This document shows positions 42,791 to 54,191 of a stretch of DNA of 64,000 nt, in pieces. The notes under the pieces were generated by a model that was not told the DNA's origin, did not search any database, and saw only the letters and a program-made list of their open reading frames with translations. Numbering within the stretch: the stretch's first letter is position 1; each line of letters starts with the position of its first letter. The translations under genes were made by a program, and so were the position numbers. The DNA is from Anaeromyces robustus (Eukaryota; Neocallimastigomycota; Neocallimastigomycetes; Neocallimastigales; Neocallimastigaceae): NCBI GenBank assembly GCA_002104895.1, contig MCFG01000126.1, positions 91,870 to 155,869 of the forward strand, in the 5' to 3' direction.

Positions 42791-44953
42791 TTATTCTTTT
42801 TTTTCGTTATTTTGTTTCCATGTAGTTATAATAACAAAATCATTTATTTCTTTACCACCTTTACCAACTATAACATTCACCTTATTAATATTATCTCTAT
42901 AAATCTGGTTTTCATAAGAATTTGAAATTTTTATATTATTTGTATTTGTATTAATAATATTTTCAATTTCATCTATTGAGATACCTCTTTCTATCATTCT
43001 TTCTAAAGCATGTAAAGTATATTTTTTTCCACTAATAATATTTGTAATATTTTGATGTTTTTTATACGCTAATTTTCTTTTTATATTTAAATAATTTTGT
43101 TTTGATATTATATTTATTTGTTCTTCTAATAATTCTTTTTTTATATTTCTTTGTTCTTTCTTTTTTTGTATTAATTTTTTTCTTTCTTCTTCTAATTGTT
43201 CATTTTGATAAGTTAATTGATTTAATTGATTTTCATATTTTTGTATTAACATCAATATTTTAGATTTTTCATTTTTTTCAACATTTTCAACATTTTCAAT
43301 ATTTTCAGTATTTTCATTTTTCGAAATAATTAAAAGTTTTTCATGTAATTCTTTTTGTTTCATTATTATTTTTTTCTGTTTTTCTATTATTTCTTTTCGT
43401 TCTATTTTTAATTTATATTTATTTTTTAATTGAGTTTTAAGTCTAAGGGATATTTTTTTCTTGGAATTTATAAGATTTTTTTGTTCCTTTTTTATATCAT
43501 TTATAATTTTCATTAATTCTTTTTTACTTTCAGTTAATTTTAATTTTAATCCTTTATTTTCTATTTCTTCAATATTTTGTTTTATTTCTTTTTCCTTTTC
43601 CTTTTCTTGTTCATTTTTAATTTTATTCTTATTTTTTTCTTTTTTATTTTCATTTTCATTTTCATTTTCATTTTCTTTTTTTAAATTAGTATTTTTTAAT
43701 TTTAATTTTTGATTTAATTTTTGATATTGATTTTTAATATTTTTAAATTTCTTTTTATAATTATTTAATTGTTTTTCTTGTATTTTTATTTTTTCCATCA
43801 TTTCTATTTTAATTTCTTTTAATTGTTTTTGACGACTTAATAATTGATTTTGTTGACTTATTAAAGATTTTTTTATTTTTTCTATATATTCTTGTTCTAA
43901 TAAAATCATTGTTTTTTTCGCTATTAAAATTTTCTTTTCTTTTTCTTTTAAAACTTTTTCTTTTTCTTCTAAATTTTCTTTTACTTTTTCCCATTTTATA
44001 ATCTTTTTATTAATTTCTTCAATATTATTTTTATTTTTATTTTTATTTATATATATATATGTATCTATATTTATATTTATATTTTCTTTATTATTTTCTT
44101 TCATCTTTTTTATTTCTTTTTCTTCTTTTTTTACTTCTTCTTCCATTTCTTTTATTATTAAATTTTTTTCTTTTAAACGAATTTCTTCTTGGTTTATTTC
44201 ATTCATTATATTTTTCTTTATCGTTTTTTTTATCCGTTTTCTTTCTTTTTTTTGTTCTTGATTTGATAATAATATCATTTTATTTTTTCTTTTTTCAATA
44301 TAATTTTCTACTTTTTTATTTAATTCTTTATTAAAATTTTTTATTCGTTCATTGATTTGCTTTTGTTCTTTTATTAAAGATTCTTTTATTTTTTCTATTT
44401 CTTCTAATTTTTCATTTAATTTATCCTCTTTTTCTTTTTCTTTTTCTTTCCCTTTTTCTTTCTCTTTCTCTTTTTCTTTTCCTTTTCCTTTCTTCTTTTT
44501 CTTTTTATTTTTTTCCTTTTTATTTTTTTTCTTTATCTTCGATTTCTTTATTTCTATATTATTTTCTTTGAAGATATCATTTTCTAAATCTAATACAAAT
44601 TTTTGTTTCTCATATTCTAAAGTATTTTTCTCTTCCTTTATCTTATTTTCTTCTTCTAAAATTAATTTCTTTTCATCTTTTAACCAATTAGGTCTTTCAA
44701 TAAATGAACAATTTTTTTGTTTTTTCTTTATACTTTTAAGTTTTATCTTTATTTGTTTTTCCTTTATTATTATTTTATGTTTTTCATCTATTAATTGTTT
44801 ATTTTTTATTAATAATAAATCATGTCTTTTTTTCAACCAACATAAACAATTTTTTAATTGATTAAGTTGATTATCATTATAGATATCTTCTTTCATACTA
44901 TTTTTTGATGAAGATATCTTTTTTTTATTGGAAATGTCTAAGGATGCCATCAT
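42791..44953 (-). CDS. Long coiled-coil protein with C-terminal DUF4258-like domain
   Basis: Single exon, 720 residues. A short N-terminal segment (1-60) is followed by Lys/Glu/Ile/Leu-rich sequence from about 60 to 640 with heptad-like spacing and almost no Pro or Gly, so a long coiled coil. It includes Lys-Glu runs at about 160-185. The last 76 residues differ: YTLHALERMIERGIS (from about 645), then a Tyr-Arg segment, KVNVIVGKGGKEIND and FVIITTWK. This matches by eye the DUF4258 pattern (His-Ala-x-x-Arg-Met-x-x-Arg-Gly-Ile, then a beta hairpin ending in a T-W strand), a small alpha/beta fold known mainly from prokaryotes, where it occurs alone or at protein C-termini. Biochemical role is not established. 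The fusion of a eukaryote-style coiled coil to this domain is unusual. Either of the first two Met codons could start translation. Confidence 0.88.
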   Translation of the reverse strand: MMASLDISNKKKISSSKNSMKEDIYNDNQLNQLKNCLCWLKKRHDLLLIKNKQLIDEKHKIIIKEKQIKIKLKSIKKKQKNCSFIERPNWLKDEKKLILEEENKIKEEKNTLEYEKQKFVLDLENDIFKENNIEIKKSKIKKKNKKEKNKKKKKKGKGKEKEKEKEKGKEKEKEKEDKLNEKLEEIEKIKESLIKEQKQINERIKNFNKELNKKVENYIEKRKNKMILLSNQEQKKERKRIKKTIKKNIMNEINQEEIRLKEKNLIIKEMEEEVKKEEKEIKKMKENNKENININIDTYIYINKNKNKNNIEEINKKIIKWEKVKENLEEKEKVLKEKEKKILIAKKTMILLEQEYIEKIKKSLISQQNQLLSRQKQLKEIKIEMMEKIKIQEKQLNNYKKKFKNIKNQYQKLNQKLKLKNTNLKKENENENENENKKEKNKNKIKNEQEKEKEKEIKQNIEEIENKGLKLKLTESKKELMKIINDIKKEQKNLINSKKKISLRLKTQLKNKYKLKIERKEIIEKQKKIIMKQKELHEKLLIISKNENTENIENVENVEKNEKSKILMLIQKYENQLNQLTYQNEQLEEERKKLIQKKKEQRNIKKELLEEQINIISKQNYLNIKRKLAYKKHQNITNIISGKKYTLHALERMIERGISIDEIENIINTNTNNIKISNSYENQIYRDNINKVNVIVGKGGKEINDFVIITTWKQNNEKKE

Positions 44954-46206
<1,253 letters not shown>

Positions 46207-48324
46207 TTATTTAGTTTCTTCTATTTTTTTAGTTTCTATTGTTTCTTCTATTTCTTTAATTTCTTCAATTTTTTTAGTTTCTACTATTTCTTCTGTTTCT
46301 TTATTTTCTTCTGTTGGTTTAATTTCTTCTTTTTCTTCTGTTGGTTTAATTTCTACTGTTTCTTCTGTTGATTTAGATGCTACTTTTTCTTCTGTTGGTT
46401 TAATTTTTACTGTTTCTTCTGTTGGTTTAGTTACTACTTTTTCTTCTGTTGGTTTAATTTCTACTATTTCTTCTGTTGGTTTAATTTCTACTTTTTCTTC
46501 TGTTGGTTTAATTTCTACTGTTTCTTCTGTTGATTTAGATGCTACTTTTTCTTCTGTTGGTTTAATTTCTACTGTTTCTTTAGTTTCTTCTATTTTTTTG
46601 GTTTCTTCTTCTATTTTTTTGGTTTCTAAAATTTTTTTAGTTTCTTTATTATCTTTATTTTCTTTAAATTTCTTATTTTCTTTATTTTCTTTATTTTCCT
46701 TTTTTTCTTTTCTTTTTATTTTAAATTTATGTATATTATTAATAAATAATTTCTTGAAATTTTTAATAATAATTTTTGGTTTTTTCTTATTATGACTATG
46801 TGTATCATTATATTCATTTAATAATTTAACTATTTCAGTATTGTTATTAGCCGTAGCTAAAGAAATTGGATTTTTTCCTTCCTTGTTATTTTCATTTACT
46901 TTCAAATGAATATTATTCTTATTGGCATAATCAATTAACAATTTAATCATTTCAATATTATTATTCGAAACTGCTTTTAATAATGGATAATTTCCCTTTT
47001 TGTCCTTTTTATTGATTTTTAAAATAATATTATTTTTATTGGCATAATCGATTAAAAGTTTTGGTACTTCATTATTAGTATTATTCATTGCTAATAAAAA
47101 TGGAGTTTCTTTATCTTTATTACTTTTATTTAAATTTAAATTAATTTTATTTTTATCAGCATAGTCAAGTAATATTTTAATTATTTCTATAGCATTATTT
47201 AAATTTTCAGGTTGTTGTTGTTTATCTGGATTTACACTTAAATTATTATCAAAACAACTAATAATTTTTAATAAGGGATATTTTCCAAATACATTTTCTT
47301 TATTCATATTAATAATAATATTATGTTTATTGGCATAATCAATTAATAATTTAACCATTTCAACATTTTCTTTACTAACTAATGTATCCTTTTCTGTGAG
47401 AGGTTTATCCCTTTCATTGACAACGGCTAATGATAACAAATTATTTTTAAAACTATCACATTGATTAAGATTTAAAATAATATTATTTTTTTCAGCATAT
47501 TCTATTAATAATTTAAGTATTTCAGGACAATTTTGATAAATAGCACCTATAATTGTATTCTTTTGATTATGGAAAAATTTTACCATTTTATTTAAATCAA
47601 AAATAAGATTATTTTTTTCAGCATAATCCATGAATATTTTAATGATTTCAATTCTTTTATCTTTATCAATAATATCTCTAGTGGTAGTATTTAAAAGAAG
47701 ACAACATCCATTAATATCATTTTCATTAATTTTTAAATCAATCTTCTTTTCATTAGCATAATTAATCAATAATTTAACCATATCAACATTATCTTTTTTA
47801 ATACCATGACTGATAGTTTCTTTATTTATATTTAAAATAATATTATTTTTATTAGCATAATCCATTAATAATTGTGTTATTTCAAGATTATTATAAAATA
47901 AAGAAGCATATATTGGATAAGAATTATATAAATTTTTATCATTTAATTCTAAAATAATATTATTTTTGGTAGCATATTCAAGTAATAATTTAACAATTTC
48001 AACTTTTTCATTATCTTTTACATTTTTATATTGAACTCCTAAATCAAGTAATTTTAAAAGTGGATATTGTCCATTTTTATCTTTTTCATTTAACTCTAAA
48101 ACAATATTAGTTTTATTAGCATATTCAATTAATAATTTAACCTTTTCAATACTATCATCATTTTTAGTAATAGCTAATAAAAGTGGATATTGTCCAAATC
48201 TATCTTTTTCATTTAAAAATTCTGGTTTTATATCATTAGTATTATTTAAAATTTCTTTTATTTCTTCAAAATTTTTTTTCTTAAATATATCTATTATTTT
48301 TTCTTTTTCACTGTTTACTGACAT
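46207..48324 (-). CDS. Ankyrin-repeat protein with PTEE 9-residue repeat tail
   Basis: Single exon, 705 residues from the ATG at 48324 (MSVNSEKEK, context AAAATGT). The open frame extends 10 codons upstream only to a GTG, which would not be used. Residues about 20-525 hold roughly eleven ankyrin-type units with a strongly conserved helix, LLIDYANKNNIILxIN, often preceded by GQYPLL or GNYPLL; some units are degenerate or have insertions. Ankyrin units bind proteins, so an adaptor role is likely, with no enzyme domain. A Lys-rich segment (about 530-590) leads to about ten tandem 9-residue repeats of the type EIKPTEEKV, with ASKSTEETV variants, and a final Glu/Lys/Thr tail. The tail recalls PEVK-type disordered repeats. 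The repeat-helix style resembles large Dictyostelium ankyrin families. It shares orientation with the ankyrin-like gene at 37269-41636. Confidence 0.92.
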   Translation of the reverse strand: MSVNSEKEKIIDIFKKKNFEEIKEILNNTNDIKPEFLNEKDRFGQYPLLLAITKNDDSIEKVKLLIEYANKTNIVLELNEKDKNGQYPLLKLLDLGVQYKNVKDNEKVEIVKLLLEYATKNNIILELNDKNLYNSYPIYASLFYNNLEITQLLMDYANKNNIILNINKETISHGIKKDNVDMVKLLINYANEKKIDLKINENDINGCCLLLNTTTRDIIDKDKRIEIIKIFMDYAEKNNLIFDLNKMVKFFHNQKNTIIGAIYQNCPEILKLLIEYAEKNNIILNLNQCDSFKNNLLSLAVVNERDKPLTEKDTLVSKENVEMVKLLIDYANKHNIIINMNKENVFGKYPLLKIISCFDNNLSVNPDKQQQPENLNNAIEIIKILLDYADKNKINLNLNKSNKDKETPFLLAMNNTNNEVPKLLIDYANKNNIILKINKKDKKGNYPLLKAVSNNNIEMIKLLIDYANKNNIHLKVNENNKEGKNPISLATANNNTEIVKLLNEYNDTHSHNKKKPKIIIKNFKKLFINNIHKFKIKRKEKKENKENKENKKFKENKDNKETKKILETKKIEEETKKIEETKETVEIKPTEEKVASKSTEETVEIKPTEEKVEIKPTEEIVEIKPTEEKVVTKPTEETVKIKPTEEKVASKSTEETVEIKPTEEKEEIKPTEENKETEEIVETKKIEEIKEIEETIETKKIEETK

Positions 48325-48871
48325 TTTAATATATTTATCTTTTTTATTATACACCTTAAATTATTATTTATTATTTATAATATATACATTTATAATTAAA
48401 AATATTGATGGATAGATAGATAGATAGATAGATGAATAAATATATACAAATATATGTTTTTTAATAATTCCAAAAAAAAAAAAAAAATTTTGATTTTAAA
48501 AATTTAAAAATTTTAAAGTTTTGTTTTAAAGAATTTTTTTTTTATTATATTATATTTTTTTTTTCTTTTCTTATTTTTTGTTGAACAATATTGCATGTGA
48601 TATATACAAAAAAAATTTGATGAATCATTATTGGCTAAATTAAATTAAAAATTGATGAGAAATTAAAATTTAATTAATTTAAAAAAAAAAGAAAATTATT
48701 TATATTTTTTTTTTTACTTGGTAGCATTTACAAATAGTTAAAAATTTTTTGTGTAATATAAAAAAAAAATATAAAGCTATATAGAAAGAAATTTAAAGCT
48801 ATAGAAGGATTTATTATTTTTCAATAAAGAATTTTATAAAAGTTTTTTTTATTACAAACCTTTATTTTTTT
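48325..48871. other. Promoter side of the ankyrin gene
   Basis: AT-rich sequence with (GATA)n at about 48412-48432, poly(A) and poly(T) runs. No gene is visible; presumed 5' flank of the ankyrin gene. Confidence 0.55.
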
Positions 48872-49060
48872 GTTTATTATTAAAGTAGAAAACTTTAATT
48901 ATTAATTATAAATTTTATAGATTTATTTTTTTTTTGTTTATTATTAAAGTAGAAAACTTTAATTATTAATTATAAATTTTATAGATTTATTTTTTTTTTT
49001 GTTTATTATTAAAGTAGAAAATTTTAATTATTAATTATTAATTTCATATAGATTTAATCT
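48872..49060. repeat. 64-65-bp tandem repeat, three copies
   Basis: Units starting GTTTATTATTAAAGTAGAAAA begin at 48872, 48936 and 49001. The first two are almost identical, and the third ends in a variant that leads into the next array. Confidence 0.95.
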
Positions 49061-49065
49061 TGATA

Positions 49066-49930
49066 ATGTGGATTATTTGTTTGCTTGTTTGCTTGCTTGT
49101 TTGTTTGTTTTTGCTAAATTTTATAGATTTAAACTTGATAATGTGGATTGTTTGTTTGTTTATTTTTTTTTAAAAAAAATAAAAAAAAAACTACATATTT
49201 AATTAATCAATAATTTTTACTATCAAAATTATCTATTTATTAAATACCTTGATTAATAATGTGGATTGTTGTTTTTTGTTTGTTTGTTTATTTTTTTTTT
49301 AAAAAAAAACCTACATATTTAATTAATCAATAATTTTTTTTATCAAAATTATCTTTAATTAATCAAGATATCTATGTATTAAATATCTTGATTAATAATG
49401 TGGATTGTTGTTTGTTTATTTGTTTGTTTATTTGTTTGTTTGTTTATTTTTTTTAAAAAAAAAAAAAAAAACCTACATATTTTAATTAATCAATAATTTT
49501 CATTATCAGAACTATCATTAATCAAGATATTTAATACATAAATATCTTGATTAATAATGTGGATTATTGTTTGTTTATTTTTTTTTTTTAAAAAAAAAAA
49601 AAAACCTACATATTTAATTAATCATTAATTTTCATTATCAGAACTATCATTAAATATTAACCAAGATATTTATGTATTAAATATCTTGATTAATTATGTG
49701 GATTGTTTTTTTTTTTATTATTCTTATTAAGATAATACTACATATTTAATAAATCATGATAAATAATGATTATCAAAATTATCAGTTAATATATAAACAT
49801 TTTAATTAAAAAATAATGTGAATAACTTTTTTTTTTTTAAAAAAAAAAAAAAAATACTTACATAATTATCCAAAATATCATTTAAAGTATAAAAACCTTG
49901 ATCAATAATGTGGATTGTTTTTTAAAAATT
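49066..49930. repeat. Hairpin-bearing tandem array with ATGTGGATT core
   Basis: Eight units marked by ATGTGGATT (one variant ATGTGAATA) start at 49066, 49141, 49259, 49398, 49558, 49696, 49816 and 49908. A full unit runs: ATGTGGATTGTTTGTTTG, T-run meeting A-run, CCTACATATTTAATTAATCA, TTTTCATTATCAGAACTATC, then an inverted repeat around AATCAAGATATTTA. The best hairpin is 49518-49554: two 16-bp perfect arms around a 5-base loop. The units vary in length, mostly by indels in the homopolymers. No coding capacity. Confidence 0.85.
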
Positions 49931-50160
49931 ACATATTAAAATTAATTATGGTAATAATTCTCAAGACTATCATTTTACCACATCTATCTTGATTAATAAA
50001 AATTTATTATTTATTAACTTATATTACTAATATAAGTATCATTTATTAATATTATTATTATTAATTATTTATTTATTTATATATTTATTTATTTATTTAT
50101 TTATTATTATATTATTATAACTAAATATATATATATAATTTATGTATTAAAATAATTTCA

Positions 50161-50365
50161 TTGAAGGAGATACTATTTAGATTTCACTCCTCTCTCTCTA
50201 AATGATAAAATAATATAAAACAAAAAAGTAAAAGAAGTAATCTCTGAATTAAAGATAGTGTGATATCCCACTAAACTCTCCTCTCCCTTGGTTAATCGTC
50301 ATCATTTCTAGTAAAAGAAGATAACTTCGAAGACCCTATGATTGAAATAATATCGCGATTCGAGA

Positions 50366-50426
<61 letters not shown>

Positions 50427-50530
50427 GTTATTATTGTCCTATCGATTCGATGACGACGCTCTTGGTCTTAAAAGAGTGTTGATTTATACAGATCAAATAA
50501 CAATTCCAAAAAACTTTATATAACACTGTA
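50161..50530. other. Complex-sequence island split by (TTA)n
   Basis: Unlike its surroundings this segment has ordinary complexity, with words such as CTCTCCTCTCCCTTGG, TATCGCGATTCGAGATA and ATCGATTCGATGACGACGCTC. A (TTA)n array (50367-50427) interrupts it. On the plus strand a 61-codon frame (50338-50523) reads through the Leu run into SYRFDDDALGLKRVLIY. Neither strand gives a longer frame, and no domain is recognised. It may be a relic of a gene or mobile element, or a non-coding RNA gene. Confidence 0.4.
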
Positions 50531-51289
50531 CTGTTTTTAATATAAGATTAATTATCTTCAATTAAAATATATTCAATATAATTATTTTCAATTAGTTTCA
50601 ATAAAAGAATAATAAAATAAAATATTCATTTCTTTATTCTTAAATTTTCTTTATTTATTTATAAAACACTTTCAATAAAATAAAAAAATTGAAAACTACC
50701 TTTTTTTTTTTTTTTTTTTTTTTTTTATTTAATTAAATTGTTTTTTTTATAATAATAATAATATTAATTTAAAATATAATAGTATAAATGTGAAAAAAAA
50801 AAAAAATTAAACTATAAAAAAATTACAAAAAAGAAAAAAGTATAAAAAAGGTTTATAATGATAATTATTAAAAAAAAATACTACATATTTGAAAATTATG
50901 TTAATAATTATTAAAAACTATCATTTAATACATAAATATTTTTTTTAATAAAAACCTATATATTATTATTATTATATTATTATTATTATTAATTATTATT
51001 ATTATTATTAAAAGAAAATTTATAAAGTTTATATATATAAAAAAAAAATGTAAAAATTTATATTATGTTCAATAAAAAAAAAAATTACTTTTTTTTTTTT
51101 TTTTTTTGTTAAAAAAATATATTTTTTTTTAACTTCTAATGAAAAAATGTTAAAAAGAAAAAAAAATAGTAATCATATTTCTTAAATGTTTGTTTGTTTT
51201 TTTTTTTATCTCTTTTATATTATGATAATTATAATAATTTATATTTTTAAAATTTATAATTTATAATTTATAATTTATATAATATTTAT
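50531..51289. other. 3' flank of the SH3 membrane-protein gene
   Basis: AT-rich simple sequence with a poly(T) run (50701-50726) and (TTA)n near 50960-51010. It contains no gene and presumably holds the 3' untranslated region of the minus-strand gene ending at 51290. Confidence 0.6.
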
Positions 51290-54191
51290 TTATAGTAATG
51301 AGCTAATTATGTATGCTGGGATTTTACCAGAAGCACCAGTAGTACTATTTGAGGCCATGTAATAACCTCCATCTAAGTTTTCAATGATACGAATAACATC
51401 CATAACCTTAACGTTTAATTCTCCAGGTTTAGTGGTTTCGTAGGCTTTTTGGGCAACAAATTCAAGGTCAAACTTTGGTGGTTTACCATCAATTGGACCA
51501 GTTGGTAATAATCCACTAATACTATCACGGATAGCATTTTGTTTAGCTTGTAAAACATCTAAGAAACTACCATTACTCATAGAATCTCCAAATGGTTCAA
51601 TGGTAGATAATGGTAAAATTTTTGATGGTTGTTCAATTTCTGAGGCATCATGAGCTTCACAGAAATCACTGCTGTATTGGCTACTGAAATCAGTAGTATA
51701 AGTTTGTCTTCTACTGTCAGTATAATCAGTAGTTGTGTATTCGGAACCTGTATATCTTCTACTATCAGTAGTGTAAGATGTGTAACCAGAAGTGTATTCA
51801 GAATATTGAGTGTTTCTACGGCTGCAATCACATTCAGAACCAGAGCAAGAACATGAAGAATAACTAGAACCTTCAGTATAGTCAGTGTAACGTGAATCAC
51901 GGTTAGTATAATCAGTACCTTCAGTATAGTTGGTGAATCTACGACTATCACGATCAGTAGTGTAAGTAGAACCTTCAGTATAACTAGTGTAATCAGTGTA
52001 GTTAGTTAATCTACGACTGTCATCATAACCAGTGGTTTCAGTGTAGTTAGTGTATCTACGACTGTCATCATAACCAGTGGTTTCAGTGTAGTTAGTGTAT
52101 CTACGACTGTCATCATAACCAGTGGTTTCAGTGTAGTTAGTAATTCTACGACTGTCATCATATCCAGTAGTTTCAGTGTAGTTAGTTAATCTACGACTGT
52201 CATCATAATTAGTTTCAGTATAAGTAGTTAAACGGTTACTATCTAAATCAGTTAAAGCAAGAGAATCCTTCTTATCTTTATCATTGTCAACAAAAACGGA
52301 ATAACCACGAGTGGTGTCACCTAAAGTAGAGAAGTTTAATTCAAGTAATTTTAAGGAGGATTCATTATTCATTGAAGTTATTCTAGATGATTCAGCACAT
52401 GAACATGAGCAAGAGCATGAACCATCTCCTGAGCAAGAACATGAGCAAGAACTACAAGAAGAGCATGAGCAGGAACTGCATGAAGTGCAACTAGTTGTAG
52501 TTGTATTAGATTTTTCAATAGTACTAACTTCTGGTTTTTCAATAGCAATGTTAGAATTATCAATGGTAAGATCACCACATTCATTGTAAGCTAAAGCTAC
52601 TGAAGCTGTAGTAACAACAGCAGAAACAGCATTAGAGTTAATAGTTTCTCTTAAAGCTTTTTCTGGATTAATAACAATTTCTTCAACAATATGTTTAGTA
52701 ATTGGTAATTCTGGAACTGGTATATCTTCAGTTGGTTCGAAAATATCAGTAGTTTTATCCATATTAACACCAGAGTTTCCATCACTTAAAGAAACTGGAT
52801 AACTAACTTGGGATGGGTTTTCATTATTTAAACATTTTAATTGATAATCACGGTCAAATTCATCATTTGTGTTAGTTAAATTGTCATATAATCCACCTAC
52901 AGGATTATATGATTTGTCTTGAAATCCATTATTTCCCATATAGTTTAATGAACTATAGGAAATATCTTCTTCACCTTTCATATATGATTTTCTTCTCATA
53001 ACAACAAAACCACTAACAACAACTAAAGCAACAACACTTGTTCTATTATTATTATTATTATTATTATTATTAAATTTATAGTTATATTAATAGATAATAT
53101 ATATATTAAACAATAAATATATAAAGAAAAAATTTAAAATAATGATTAATTTATTATTTTTTTATAAATTTTCAAAATTTTTATAATATTATTTTACTTT
53201 TTTTTCATTTATTATATATTAATAAACTTATATAATTTTTTTTTAAAAAAAAAAATTGTATATATATATTTACCCAGCACAAGCAATCATAACCATATTA
53301 CCATTGTTATTTTCTTCATTTTCACCTTTAGCAACATTATTAGTATTTTCTGCTGTTAAAATATTTGATTTATTGTCACCAGTTTGACCATTTGGTTTGT
53401 CACCATTGTTAGGGGCATTATTACCACCGTTTGGACCATTGTTATTGGCGTTTTGGTTTTGGCCATTGTTATTGGCGTTTGGAGTATTGTTATTAGCGTT
53501 TGGAGCATTGTTGTTACTGCTCTTTTCAGCTTCATTTTTATTTATACTTTCCGAAATATTAGTTTCTTTGTTAGAGAATCTTACAGTTTTACCACAACCA
53601 TCAACATTTGGTACATTAATTTTTGTACCGCTAGTAATAGTAAATGAACCAGTTTTAATAATAGCTTCAGCTAATGGTAATTCAACTACAATGAAATATT
53701 TCTTTGTAGCATCACTTACTTCTGGTACATATAACTATTTATATGTTATTTATATTTGTTTTTTTGTTTTTTGTTTTTTTTAAAAAAAAGTTTTTTTATT
53801 AATATATTTTTAAATATATAATCATTTAATATTAATTGTTTTTAATAATTACGTATTATAATAATATATATAAATAATATTTATACTAAAAGGTAAAAAA
53901 AAATAAAAAAAAAATATTAATAATTGTAAAAATTATACTTACTTCTAAAGTAGTTGAATCTTTAAAGAATGCAACTGGTGAATAATCAGTACTTTTATTG
54001 TCTTCAGTATATAAATATGAATTACCTAATGCAGCACAATTTGAAATAATAAATTTATCATTTGAAATTGGAATAGTAATTTTACTTCCTGCTGCCATAG
54101 ATGGTGAAACTTTATCATATGGTAAAAGTAAAAGACCATGACAAACACTTACAACAAGTAAGATTAATGATGAAAATATTAATGTTTTCAT
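51290..54191 (-). CDS. Single-pass membrane protein with cytosolic Tyr/Thr repeats and SH3-like domain (3 exons)
   Basis: Spliced gene: exon 1 54191-53943, exon 2 53734-53274, exon 3 53042-51290; together 820 residues in one frame. Both introns are GT-AG (GTAAGT...TAG and GTAAAT...TAG) and AT-rich. Order in the protein: signal peptide 1-19 (MKTLIFSSLILLVVSVCHG); ectodomain to about 150 with just two cysteines (C52, C130); Asn-rich Pro-poor stalk about 155-228; transmembrane helix about 230-252, coded across intron 2, followed by MRRK, which sets the C-terminus inside. The tail holds a Cys-Ser cluster at about 421-452 (12 Cys in 31 residues), five 15-residue repeats DDSRRxTNYTETTGY at about 517-591 and degenerate ones to about 697, and an SH3-like domain at about 762-820 (PGELNVKVMDVIRIIE, GGYYMAS, GKIPAYIISSL). 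A receptor- or scaffold-like role is inferred: SH3 domains bind Pro-rich partners. Ectodomain family not recognised. Confidence 0.88.
53043..53273 (-). other. Intron 2 of the SH3 membrane-protein gene
   Basis: 231 bp, starting GTAAATATATATA and ending AATAATAATAG on the minus strand; almost entirely A/T. It is phase 2: it splits the Gly codon inside the transmembrane helix. Removing it joins MVMIACAG to TSVVALVVVSGFVVMRRK. Confidence 0.9.
53735..53942 (-). other. Intron 1 of the SH3 membrane-protein gene
   Basis: 208 bp, starting GTAAGTATAATT and ending ATAAATAG on the minus strand. It is phase 0, between the codons of STTLE and LYVPEV. Without splicing, exon 1 would end 18 codons later in a Phe-rich tail. 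Confidence 0.9.

Noticed and set aside
43461-44861. Plus-strand Phe/Ser-rich frames over the coiled-coil gene
   Set aside because: Antisense of Lys/Glu codons.
50338-50523. Poly-Leu frame as a gene
   Set aside because: Mostly (TTA)n; flanking residues too few to support a protein, so only the island is reported.
53384-53783. Two plus-strand frames over exon 2 of the SH3 membrane gene
   Set aside because: Antisense shadows; the minus strand splices cleanly into a signal-peptide and transmembrane protein.
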